Below the pieces are notes generated by a model. The model saw only the letters and a program-made list of their open reading frames with translations. It was not told where the DNA came from and searched no databases. From Malania oleifera (taxonomy: Eukaryota; Streptophyta; Magnoliopsida; Santalales; Ximeniaceae): a DNA stretch of 64,000 bases. The DNA lies in the NCBI RefSeq assembly GCF_029873635.1, contig NC_080426.1, forward strand, positions 56,186,093 to 56,250,092, read 5' to 3'. Shown piece after piece: positions 1-10,149 of this stretch. The position numbers and the translations under genes are program-made. Each line of letters begins with the position of its first letter. Within the stretch, counting starts at the first letter, position 1.

Positions 1-470
1 CCTCAGGCTACTGTCATGCGGCAAATTTTAAATTTCATAACGGACATGTTTTTGAAAAATAAATTGCTTGGGGCTCAAATTTGTTGAAAACTTGGACACT
101 ACTCCAAGTAAACTTGGGAAACAAGTTAGATACTTTTCTAAATCTATAAATACACCCAAGATCAATTAATTCAATAATCAAGTTTAAAATTCAGCATTCA
201 AACTCTCTCAATTGTTCTCAAACTCTCAAGGGCTTTCTCACTTGCATCTTACACGAAATTTTCTGAGGTTTTGCTAATTCTAAATCCCCAAGTTTGTGCT
301 ACAATTCTAAGTTCTTTCATTCATTGAAAGAACCATTCGATGATATACTCTTTGACCTTTAATCTGAATTTCATATTTAATTTACTTTGAAGTATATAGC
401 TTTGAATTTGTACTAATCTTATGAAAAAAAGGAAACTTTTAATCAAAATCTAGACCTAAATATACTTTGA
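1..470 (+). repeat. LTR-like fragment with TATA box
   Basis: There is no coding region. A TATA-box-like stretch (TATAAATAC) lies at 145-153, preceded by an AACGGACATG segment that resembles the 'AACGGTCAT...TATAAATA' promoter layout of the long Copia LTRs elsewhere in the window. It is therefore probably the promoter part of a diverged LTR. The window edge and the next LTR cut it, so its ends cannot be set. Confidence 0.35.
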
Positions 471-2048
471 AAGAGTTTTGGGCGATCAAACCTAGGAGGT
501 TATAAATGCATCAGTTGACCGAACTAGTAAGAAATCAACTAGTTGACTGAGGCTCAGGCGACCGAACCATATTTGAACTAACTGTTCACGGTCGACTGAA
601 TCTTAAAGTTAGCTTTTCCGACTGTCCCCAACCGATTGAACTTGTAGTTCAAAATAGGCTCAGGCAAACGAATAGTGAAGTTCGGCAATCTGAACAATGG
701 ACCAGGCACCCAAAGTCATGAAGAATGGAAAATTGCCTTAGGTTTAGCCACTCGAACTTGCATTCAGTCACCTGAACCCAAGAACAGAGTTGTGTCTGTT
801 CGGGCGACTGAACCTCTTAGGTTAACTTGTTTTAACTGTGGTAATTAGGGTAAAAACTTAATTAAATAGTTTCAAAAATTCCTAATATGTTCCTAACAGT
901 CATAATTCTCAGAAAATCTATAAATACCCCTTCATAACCTCAAATTAGTAACTTTGATTAACTCCAAAATCCTCTTAAATTATTTTGTTAATCAAAGTTC
1001 TTCTAAACCATTTTTAATGCAAAATCTTTTTCTTTCGGGCAAAATATTTTAATCTGTCCTACTCTCTATGTTTGAAAAACAATTTTTGAAAGAGAACACT
1101 TACGTTTTTTGGGCATTCATATTGTTAATCCATAGATTTTACTCTCACTTCGGTTTTATCTTGAAAATCATTTTTGAGAGTAGCCTTAAGATTTCTTCTA
1201 GTTATTTTTAATAAATATTTTTGGAACAAATCCTTTATTGCACAAATATTTTCTTTGAGCCTAAACTCCACATTCTCTAAAAATTTTTATTAGAAAAAAT
1301 CTTTGTTGGGGAACATAATAATCATTTTGATATTTTCATATGTTTATGTGTGCAATAATTATTTAGATCAACACCCTTTCTTTACTTAAGCATAATGCAT
1401 ATCATTAGAGAGTGCATGTATTTAAACTTCTAATGTGTACATTCATGCTTGTATTTAGAAGCATTTTAATATGTACAAAAATGATTTTTATTGTACCAGT
1501 TGGATTTAGCCCGAAATTGAACTGGGAAGTCTCAGCCCCGTAAGTGAGACCGATTTGGTTCAGCCCGAAAATTAAACTAGAGTCTTTACCCCATAAGGGA
1601 GACCAATTGGGCTCAACCTAGAATTTGGGCTAGGGTTCACCTTGCCCCATAAGGAAAGGTTGTAACGACTTTTGCTTCGCATGTTTAAGTGAGTAGGGAT
1701 AATGAATCCTTTGGGGGTATGCTCAAGGTGAGGATGTAGGCTAGTTTGACCGAATCTCAATAATAAATATCGTGTGTCATTCTCTCTATCTCATTTAATT
1801 ACTGCGCCTTTATTTACACATGTGTATGCTTGCTTATTTATTGTTATAATTATTTGCATGCACACATTTAATTTAAATGAGATATACTGCACACGTGTAT
1901 GTCTGCATTAATGGCTTTATCATTTTACATACACACTTTTAATATTGAATGAGATATGAACTGTGGTGAATTGGCGAAATGATTTAATTAGCCGAAAATT
2001 TTTTAAATCTCCAATTCACCCTTTCATGGGATCACACCATTTCCAACA
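471..2048 (+). mobile_element. Long Copia LTR, 5' part missing or unresolved
   Basis: Its U3 holds an array of short motifs related to GTCGACCGAAC (about 517-818), then a TATA box at 919-928, R/U5 with 'AGCCCGTAAGTGAGAC'-like segments, and an end 'AATTCACCC...ATTTCCAACA' at 2048. The same order is seen in the LTRs at 47477-49430 and 50107-52214. No tRNA primer site follows the CA end, so this is a solo or truncated LTR rather than the 5' LTR of a full element. The start is approximate because an older LTR-like piece abuts it. Confidence 0.65.
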
Positions 2049-2440
2049 AAGTCCTAATTGAAATACAAAAGTTATTCAACAAATGTGCACATTCTTAATG
2101 AATTTTTTTTTTCCAATATATTTTGATATTTCATCCAATTTTGTGTAGTAAGAGGGACAATGACAATGGATATTAATTTTCCATCTTTAACATAAAAGAA
2201 TGAACTTTTTTTAAAAAAGAAACATTTTTAACCAGAAAATGCAAATCTCGCTGGATGGTCAAGCGAGATTTAAGGAAAACTCACTGGATAGTCCAACGAG
2301 ATTTAAAGAAAACTCACTGGACCATTGAGCAAGTTTTGGCTGCCATGCATCAACCAATTAACAACTCTCATTGTTTAAAAATCGTTGGATGATCCAACTA
2401 TTAGGGATTCATACTGAAAGACATGCTTTATGTAATCGGT
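2049..2440. repeat. Spacer with diverged hairpin repeats
   Basis: There is no gene. From 2243 to about 2400 a short motif recurs as imperfect inverted repeats: the clearest (2243-2271) has arms AAATCTCGCT and AGCGAGATTT around a 9-nt loop, followed by degraded copies near 2280, 2318 and 2380. Sequence and layout resemble the hairpins in the terminal repeats of the MULE at 34020-44936, so this may be the worn end of a related element. Confidence 0.45.
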
Positions 2441-2955
2441 TTTAGTATTTATTAATAACTTCAGTTATTTTTAATGAGAATCTTTGTGACCAGTGTTTGC
2501 CTGACATTATTTATTTAATGATTATGCATGTGTGTCTTTTATTCTATATAGTAGGTGATCTAGTGTGTATTGCACAACTCATACACAAAAGATTAGATCA
2601 TCATTTCTTATAAAATATAAGTTTATTGTTCACAGTCTTAAATAAATTGAACACACCATTGGTAGAACTGTAGCACAAGGTTTTAATAGGTCTATCTTGA
2701 CTATTGGGAATGGTACAGTTCCAACTCCTTGATCTAGTATACTTTTTGTGTATAAAACAATTTATACCTCATGGTTATTATAAGTTCTTATGCTCTTAAT
2801 CCTGATATGATTATTGGACACTTGTATATAGTGTTTATTACTTTGATTCATAGAAGAGTGAGATTCTATATTAGTCAAAATGTTCAATGAGTTGTGTGAT
2901 GACATTATGTGTATGGTGAACATTAATTATTGATGGAATCCATGTCCCGGTATTG
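2441..2955. other. AT-rich stretch, no gene seen
   Basis: No convincing coding region, RNA gene or ordered repeat is seen. It lies just beyond the 3' side of the minus-strand Copia RT fragment and may contain its decayed RNase H and 3' untranslated part, but no such motif is readable. Confidence 0.3.
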
Positions 2956-3722
2956 GGATTGATGATACCCCCTTGAGGAAGCTTATAAGTTTTGATTGTA
3001 CCTTGTATGTGTCTGAGTATCCATTTGATGGCTTCCCAATGCTACCTTCATGGATTAGAGAGAAACTTACTTACCACACTCACTATATAAGCCAAATCTG
3101 GTCCCGTACACACTATGACATACATTAAACATTCCACAACACTAGCATAGGGGACCTTTGACATGTCTCGGATTTACTCATCCGCACTAGGGCAATCTGT
3201 CGTAGATAACTTAAAATGATTCACTAGAGTTGTAGTCACCGGTCTTGCATTAGTTATGATAAACTTCTCCAACACCTTATGCACATAACCACCTTGAGAT
3301 AGCCATAAACTCTCTGTAGTTCTGTCATGGCGAATCTCCATCCCAAGTATTTTCTTGACTGAGTCAGGATCCTTCATGTCAAATTCTTTATCTAACAAGT
3401 CCTTTAACTGATTCACTTCAGTTAAATCCTTTGCAGCTATCAACATATCATCGATGTACAATAACAAGAAAATAAAAGAGCCATCCTCAAGCTTATTCAT
3501 ATATTCGCAATAGTCAGACTCACATCTTTTGTAGCTAATCTTGATCATATAGGAATCAAACCGTTTATACCATTGCCTTGGAGACCCATAAAGAGATTTA
3601 TTCAACCTACAAACTAGATCTTCTTTTCCCAGTTCAATGAATCCCTCTAGCTGTACTATGTAGATTTGTTCCTCCAAGTCACCATGAAGAAACGCTGTCT
3701 TCACATCCATTTATTCTAAATG
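2956..3722 (-). pseudogene. Copia reverse transcriptase fragment
   Basis: The minus-strand reading begins with MDVKTAFLHGDLEE, the palm-entry motif of Ty1/copia RT, and has the catalytic YIDD box (normally YVDD) in LLLYIDDMLIAAKD. It continues through KKILGMEI and, after a stop at 3174, through PYASVVECLMY, with more stops towards 2956. The codon just before MDVKT is TAA where Gln is usual. N-terminal RT, integrase and protease are absent, and RNase H is not recognisable. It is probably the same minus-strand element as the gag at 4046-4752, the middle having been lost around the inserted LTR piece at 3744-4045. It is not functional. Confidence 0.85.
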
Positions 3723-3743
3723 AAAATCATAATAAGCTACCAA

Positions 3744-4045
3744 TGTAAAGACCTAGAAATTTATAGCCATCAAATAATAAAGAGAGAGAAAACAGGTGGG
3801 AGGAAAAGAAATTCAAAAAGAGGACAAAGAAGGGTTCATCGACGAACCCTCTGGTCTCGTCGACGAACTTCTTCACTGGTTTGTCGTACACCACGTGTCT
3901 CATCGAAAAAATGTACCAAAAGTGGTTAAGTCAGGCCTAAAGTTTGTCGACAAAGGTTATGAGCTTGTTGATGAACTCCCTTCTTGGCCTCATTGAAGAG
4001 GTGACGTGTCTCGTCGACAAATCTAGGTGTATAAATATGCCTTCG
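3744..4045 (+). mobile_element. Gypsy-type LTR U3 fragment
   Basis: It begins TGTAAAGACCTAG, like the 'TGTAACGACCTG' starts of the other Gypsy LTRs here. From 3836 to 4018 it carries repeated TCGTCGACGA-type motifs, then a TATA box (GTATAAATATG) near 4030. It stops shortly after, where Copia gag-like sequence resumes on the minus strand. It is thus a truncated LTR lying between the gag and RT parts of a broken Copia element. Small plus-strand open frames here are chance readings of the motif array. Confidence 0.6.
3836..4018. promoter_or_regulatory. TCGTCGACGA motif array (1 of 6)
   Basis: At least four copies of TCGTCGACGA or one- to two-base variants lie within 200 bp upstream of the TATA box near 4030. 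The motif is its own reverse complement. The same kind of array occurs upstream of TATA in other LTRs at 7457, 15509, 23273, 26740 and 59331. A regulatory role is inferred from position only. Confidence 0.5.
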
Positions 4046-4752
4046 ATGGAAATCAATTACTGTGTTGTGAATGAAAAGCGCCTTCAGGCAAAGACTCTTT
4101 TCATCTCAAAATCCGTTGCTCATGAGCTTGCCACGAGTCCGGTGATTGAGGGCTTGGAGTGGTCTTTCGATTCTTTGATAATGCTTACCAAAGAATCAAA
4201 TTTTTTAGGGAGAGAAATTAAAATTTTCTCGACCACACTTTAATCCGTGATGTTGCCGCCATAGGCCTTGATTTGGTTGACTACTTCAATAACTATGGAA
4301 GAGAAATCTTTTATGAACTCTCCATCTTTTAGTCAGAGATTCTTGAAATATCTTCGTAGAGTTTGAAGTTTAATGGCCCAAACTTTGACGGTACCTTGGA
4401 ATTCATCTCGCATTGTGTGCCATGCTTGACTTCATGATTCATGTAAAAATGGAGTCAGCGACAGCTTGATGAATTTTGGCTAGTGCGTCGACATATTTTT
4501 TCAACTGTTCCTTCATCGGAACTATCGGCAATGACATCATCGAACTCTTAGATGATGTGGGGGTAGCAGGCGATTCTTCCGTAGTTTCTATTTTTGTTTT
4601 TTTTTTTACAGTTCTACGGGTTTTGGAACGCCGATCTCAACTATATCCCACAAGTAGTAGGCTCGTGAAATCGTATTGATTTTTATGCTCCAAAAATCAT
4701 AGTTTTCTCTAGTGAAGATAGGTACAAGTTGATTTGAGCTGGATAAGGCCAT
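4046..4752 (-). pseudogene. Copia gag pseudogene
   Basis: The minus-strand ATG at 4752 opens a typical Copia gag start (MALSSSNQLVPIFTRENY, then DFWSIK and LWDIVE). An in-frame stop follows after about 50 codons. Later parts are still recognisable in shifted frames: a VVEKILISLP segment, a KFDS segment, and a remnant of the SLQAHEQR region near 4100. The start is 110 bp from the primer binding site, as expected for a 5' gag. Stops and frameshifts make it non-functional. Confidence 0.8.
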
Positions 4753-4861
4753 GGCAATTTTGTCAGTGTTTCTTTTTGCCAGAGTAGTGCCGAAGTAGTG
4801 CTAAACTAGTGCTTGAATTGTGCTAGTGTCGTGCTGGAATCGTACCCATTGTGATTAACTT

Positions 4862-4875
4862 GTGCTCCGATACCA
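4862..4875 (-). other. Primer binding site of the minus-strand Copia element
   Basis: On the minus strand this reads TGGTATCGGAGCAC, matching the initiator tRNA-Met primer site TGGTATCAGAGC with one change. It sits 2 bp inside the LTR edge (TGTTGG at 4878), which fixes the element's orientation. Confidence 0.8.
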
Positions 4876-4877
4876 CT

Positions 4878-4939
4878 TGTTGGAAATTCAGTGCATATAC
4901 ATAATATTAAACTATGTTAATAATATAAATAATAATAAA

Positions 4940-4975
<36 letters not shown>

Positions 4976-5021
4976 CGTATGATGAAAGGGAATGTGTGTG
5001 TGTGTGTGTGTGTGTGTGAGT

Positions 5022-5056
<35 letters not shown>

Positions 5057-5116
5057 TGTATATTTCATTTTCTTGTTTCAACACTTAAACACTCATGCCT
5101 TTTTATAGGTGTTTAC
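4878..5116 (-). mobile_element. 5' LTR of the minus-strand Copia, with microsatellites
   Basis: The LTR begins at TGTTGGAAATTC next to the primer site. It contains three adjoining simple repeats: (AT)n 4942-4970, (GT)n 4992-5018 and (GA)n 5018-5053. It runs until a long Copia LTR of another family begins near 5117. Its outer end is not certain, and no matching 3' LTR is seen on the far side of the RT fragment. Confidence 0.55.
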
Positions 5117-6987
5117 TTTTTGAGTCTGATCCCTGTTTTGATGCTAACAAATCACAAGTATCTTATTTGTGTGTTGAGTGCTTGAACGGGTCTACAATCT
5201 AGCACACACATATGATAAGGGTAAAAATGGAAGCCAAAAAGAACTTTGAGCTATACAACTTGGTGTATTCCATGACGAATCAGAAGAGTGAGAAAGAAGA
5301 AGATATTTACTTTTATCGTAATTGCATTAATGTTTTGGGCTATAATAATGCATGACATGCATAATATGAATGCCAAGCTCAAAATGACTGTAGACAGACC
5401 ATAGGGGACCTAAACCTTTATAAAAAAATCCTTTTCATAAAAGCTAAAATCAGACAAGGGTTTTTGAAATAACTTTAGGGTCAAAAATAAGGCCGAACTT
5501 ATGTTTTATAAAGAGCTCGGTCGACCAACCCTCTCAGGCTTAAAATGCCTTAGTGGACCAACCACCTCAGCCAAATGACCTTGTTTATAACTAAAATCCT
5601 CAGTTGACTAGGCTTTGGTTTTTGGCCTATTTCTAAAGGATAGCCGACCAAACACTTTAATTCAAAAATAACCTCAGCCGACCGGATTTCAAGGATCAAC
5701 AAACGACCTTAAACCTCAGCTGACCAAGCCTATCAAATATTTGAAGGAATGAGGAATCGCAAAGGTCACTTGACCAGCCTCTTCCTCAATTGACTGAGCC
5801 TAGCAAATATTTGAAGTTTTGGCTTGGTCAACCAACCGATGCCTTGCTCAATCGACAGACCCTCTTGGGTTTGGAAATTTTTCAGCGCTTAAACATGCTT
5901 AATTTTTTATTAAACAAATTAAGAAATACCAAGTGTGTCCCTAACGGTCATATTTTTCCCAGACTTTATAAATAGCCCTTCATTACTCTTTTTTCAACTA
6001 ATGCAAAAATTATAAACCCTCCCAAAATATTTCGTGCTTAATTTTATACTCTCTTTGTTTTCATCTGAAAATTCATTTTCAAGAGAGCTTTAGATTTTCA
6101 TGAAACCTCTTTCATTTGCAAATTGTTGCATTTGAGGGTTGTTGGAGGAACCATTTTTTGGACATTCATTCTTTGAAAAGCATTATACTCTTCTTAGCTT
6201 GTAAATCTTTGAGCATATTTGACTGCAAGAAACATCTCCTACACTCTATTTTAAAAAATATTTTAAGAGATATTATTTGGGTTATAGATCTTCGAAAAAC
6301 ACTTATTGACTACTTTTCAAGTAGATCAAAGATCATTATTTCAAAAAACGTTTTTCTTATAGAAATACCGCACATACTCACTTGAGCTTATTTCATATCT
6401 TGTGTGAGTGCATTGAGCTTCATTGTGTATGCATTTGCTTAGTTTAGAAGCAATTTATTTGTACAAAAATTATTTGATTTCTTTATATTCCAGGCGTGGC
6501 CTGAAGAGGGAGACTTGCTCTGTAAAGTGTCTCGATTTGGCTCAGACCCGGTTAGGTGAGTTAGGAGGTGCACCATCTTGTAAAGTGTGTACAACTTGGT
6601 TCCACCCCAAAAGTGAACCGAGATGTCTCTGCATCATAAGGAGAATAAGTTGTGGCTCCGCCTTATAATTGAGTTGGGGAGACTCCACCCTGCAAGGAGA
6701 ACTAGTTGTGGCTCAGCCCTATAATTTGAGTTAGGGAGTCTTTGCCCCCATAAGGAGAGTGTAAACGGCATCGTTTCGCCCAAGTGAGCAGATAGTAGAA
6801 TCCTTGAACTATGGCTTGAGGCAGGGATGCAGGCAGTATTGGCCGAACCTCAATAACAAATATTGTGTTTTTCTCTTTCTCTACGCTATTTAATTTTCGC
6901 ACATGTATAATTACTTATTGTGTTGATTATTTTACATACATGCTTTATATATTTCTGGGATTTGAGATTGTGTAGAAAAGACCCTAG
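5117..6987 (+). mobile_element. Long Copia LTR, 3' end truncated
   Basis: The start (TTTGAGTCTGATCCCTGTTTTGATG) resembles the starts of the LTRs at 47477 and 50107. It has a GTCGACC-type motif array (about 5516-5862), a TATA box near 5966, and R/U5 with 'GTTAGGTGAGTTAGGAGGTGCACCATC'-like sequence shared with the LTR at 50107. The usual 'CCAATTCACCCC...CAACA' end is missing. Small open reading frames inside it have no similarity that I recognise. Confidence 0.65.
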
Positions 6988-7091
6988 TGTAACAACCTGA
7001 AATTTTCATCCATTTTTTTTTAAATATTTTTCTATATTAATATATAATTTTCGATACCTTGCATGAGCATAGCTGACATCATCATGGCCCG
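6988..7091 (+). mobile_element. Gypsy LTR 5' end fragment
   Basis: About 100 bp beginning TGTAACAACCTGAAATTTTC, the form of the Gypsy LTR starts here. The LTR of the large Copia element starts at 7092 and cuts it off, so the Copia probably inserted into this older LTR. Confidence 0.5.
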
Positions 7092-8656
7092 TGTTAACTC
7101 TATGAGTCCAATCTTGTTTTGATAATGAAAAATCACTTAGTATTTGACCTGTGCAATTGAGTTTGTGAACATGATCATGATTTAGAATGCATGAACGGTG
7201 ATCTTGATATAGAAGCCACGAGGAACCTAAAGTACATATCACTTGGCTCAATCCATGGATCTAAAAGAATAAAAGGATGGAAAAGCAAGCTTCAAGTTTG
7301 AGATCATCAATGGGAATGAGTATTTAGAATTAAATGTATTTACATATCAAATGATATATTTTGAAGCTCAAATATACCTTAGGACTCATGCATTCATGAA
7401 AAATTCATTTACATTAGTCCAAGTTGTATAAATTCTTCGAGGCAAATTTTAGAGGCCCCATCGATGAACCTAATGGCCTCGTTGATGAACGTTTGAAGGC
7501 CACTCGGCCACGAACAATGTTGTCTTGTCAACTAACAAATACCGAGAGTCTAACAAATTCAGACAGTGCTCTCATCGACGAACTCATGGCCTCGTCGATG
7601 AACGAGTGTTGTACACTCGTTGACAAACTTACCCACTATTGGGATGCTGATTCACATTTCAGTGCGGACACGGATGAAAAATTTTGTTTTTAACATGATC
7701 CAATGGCCATGATAAAATCTAGGGCCGAAAACACTTATAAAACTAACCTAAGAACTCTAGTGCTTCATTTTTTTGCATATTTTTGGGAGCCTTGAATGTA
7801 TACACATCTCTCGAAAGCATTGAACACTTTGCTAAGCCCTTCCCTGTGATTTCAAAGCATTTACATCAAGTCTAAGCTTTGGTTACGTTCATTCTCAAAA
7901 GGCATTCTTGTGAGTATTGCGTAAACAACTGGGGTATTGAGGTTTGGTGATCAAACTTCTTGTTGGTTTATTCACGAAGTTTTTTTTTTTTTTACAAACC
8001 TATTCTTGAATATTTTTATTTGAGAGGTTGATCTTGATTTATTATATATACATTTTGTGAAAGATCATTAGATGAGAAAAGTTTTTGGGAATAGTATTCT
8101 AAAGTGTTGAAATCTTGTAATATTCAAAAGTGTATTTTTTTTTTCAAAGAAACCTAGTTTATTTGTGCAAAAAGAATTTGAGAAATATTGTTCAAATCTT
8201 TGAAAAACTATCAAGTTTATTGTTTACTCAAAGATTTAATCTTACGAGTTATTTGATAGCAAGAACTTAGATCTATATAATATTCAAGTCTATTTTTTTA
8301 AGAATCTTATTTGATATTCTTGCATAAAGTGATTCGAAATCAAACTCCAAGATCTCCAAAGTATTTATTTATAAAAAACTAATTTTTGGGAGATATTGCT
8401 TGAAGGGTAGATTTGTGAAGCATATCATTCGACGTATAAAAGTCATATTTTTACATACATACTGAGTTTCAAGTATTTATCATATGATTATGCGTTAGGA
8501 TTTCTATTGTACTTATGTGGAGAAGCAATATTGAGTTTGTTCTAATTCTATATTGTAATCACGGTTCGGGTTGTGAATCAAGTGAGGAGGAACCTCTGCC
8601 TCTTGTAAGCAGTGGATTGTAAGGGAAGCTCCATCCCAGTTAAAGGTACTAATGAA
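7092..8656 (+). repeat. 5' LTR of the large Copia (3' truncated)
   Basis: It is nearly collinear with the LTR at 22907, from the TGTTAACTCTATGAGTCC start through the TCGTCGACGA motif array (7457-7629), a TATAAAAC box near 7735 and the R region, to 'CCATCCCAGTTAAAGG' at 8656. The other LTR runs about 370 bp further. Here the sequence jumps straight into gag, so a deletion removed U5, the primer site and the first part of gag. Confidence 0.85.
7457..7629. promoter_or_regulatory. TCGTCGACGA motif array (2 of 6)
   Basis: Five to six copies of TCGTCGACGA-like motifs (for example CATCGACGAAC and CTCGTCGATGAAC) lie 100-280 bp upstream of the TATA-like box near 7735 in a Copia LTR. The arrangement matches the 23273-23465 copy in the partner LTR. 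Confidence 0.5.
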
Positions 8657-9882
8657 GTAAAAGATAGTAGGATAGACATGCTTACTAGTGAATATGAGGC
8701 ATTTAAAATGACTGCTAATTAATCTATTCAATCCATGTACACTAGATTCACACACATCATGAATTCTTTAAATGCTCTTGGTAAATCTTACCCTACTTAT
8801 GAGTTGATCAGGAAAATACTCAGGGGACTACCACCGGTATGGGAAGCTAAAGCTACTACAATAGATGAAGGAAGGAATCTAAAGGAGATGTCAGTTGATG
8901 AACTGATCGGATTGCTCATCACTTATGAACTAGCGATAAATGAGAGGAAAAATGAGCAAAATAAAGTAAGGAAAGTTACAGCACTTAAGGCATCATCTAA
9001 TAGCTCATGTGAAGGAAGTAATTTAGAATCATATGATAACATGGCTCTTCTCACTAAGAAATTTGGAAAGTTCATGAGAAAAAACAAGAAACACACTAGA
9101 AAATTCAAGGGCTCAAAAACAAAAAAGGGATAAACAAGTAGAAAAAAGGAAGATCTTCCTATGTTCTATAACTGTAGAGAAGTTGGGCATATCAAGCCAG
9201 ACTGCCCCTAGATGAAGAAATCATCCAAGAAAAAGAAGAAGAAGGCACTAAAGGTCGGTTGGGATACTCACAGTACCAATAGTTCAGAATCTGAATCGAG
9301 TGATGACGAGATTGCAAATTTGTGTCCGATGGCCCACGAAGACCACAAGGTATAATCTTTTTGTTCTGCTTCATCTCATTATTCCAACGATTCAGAAAAT
9401 GAAAATGGCATGCTCTCTTATGATGAACTGCAACAGGAATATTTGTAAACAATTAAAATTCTTGACAAAATGAACAAAGAAAAATTCTGTTTTGAAGTTA
9501 AAATTGAAGGAACTTTCAAAGTCAGTAGAAAGTCAAAATGAATCTCATGCATCCTTAATAACAGGCAAGGATTTGAAAATTGAGGAGTTAGAAAAGAATT
9601 TGAAAGATAAATCTAAGATTATTTGAAAATCTACAGAAAGTCAAACTAATTTTGAAAAATTCCTTGGAGCTAAAAAAAATCCTTAAATAAAGAAGGACTT
9701 GGTTTTCATGGAAAATAAAATTTGAAAGAAAAGCATCTTTACATGAGAAATTTCATAAAAGAATCAAAGACTTATGTTCCATCAAAAGATTCTTATAAAT
9801 ATACCATATGCTTTAAATGTAAAAGGATGGGTCATAGAAAATTTGATTATTCTTTTAAGAACAGAGATTTTAAGATGAAAAA
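8657..9882 (+). pseudogene. Copia gag (UBN2-type) with zinc knuckles, first part
   Basis: From 8657 the translation runs through 'IDMLTSEYEAFKM', one in-frame stop (8721 region), then an open stretch (8735-9133) with LGKSYPTYELIRKILRGLPP, the UBN2/gag_pre core of Copia capsid proteins. A CCHC zinc knuckle (FYNCREVGHIKPDCP) follows near 9170, then a lysine- and glutamate-rich coiled-coil-like part with stops, and a second knuckle-like segment (CFKCKRMGHRKFD) near 9815. The N-terminal 100 or more residues are deleted. The frame is cut at 9882 by the solo LTR and resumes at 12421 with VWRVKGESNTNPRG. Gag would form the virus-like particle; this copy is dead. Confidence 0.85.
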
Positions 9883-10095
9883 TGTAATATCCCGAGAAAA
9901 AAAAAATTAAATTAAAAAATAAAATAAAAATAAAAGTAATTAATTAATTAGTTAAACACTATTAAATTAATGTATTAAATAAACAAATAAAAATAAATAG
10001 TATGAAAAAAATAATTATTAATTAATTAATGAATTAATTAAATGTTATTAAATAAATAGTAAAAAAAAATGGAATAAAGATATATATGTAAGCTT

Positions 10096-10149
<54 letters not shown>

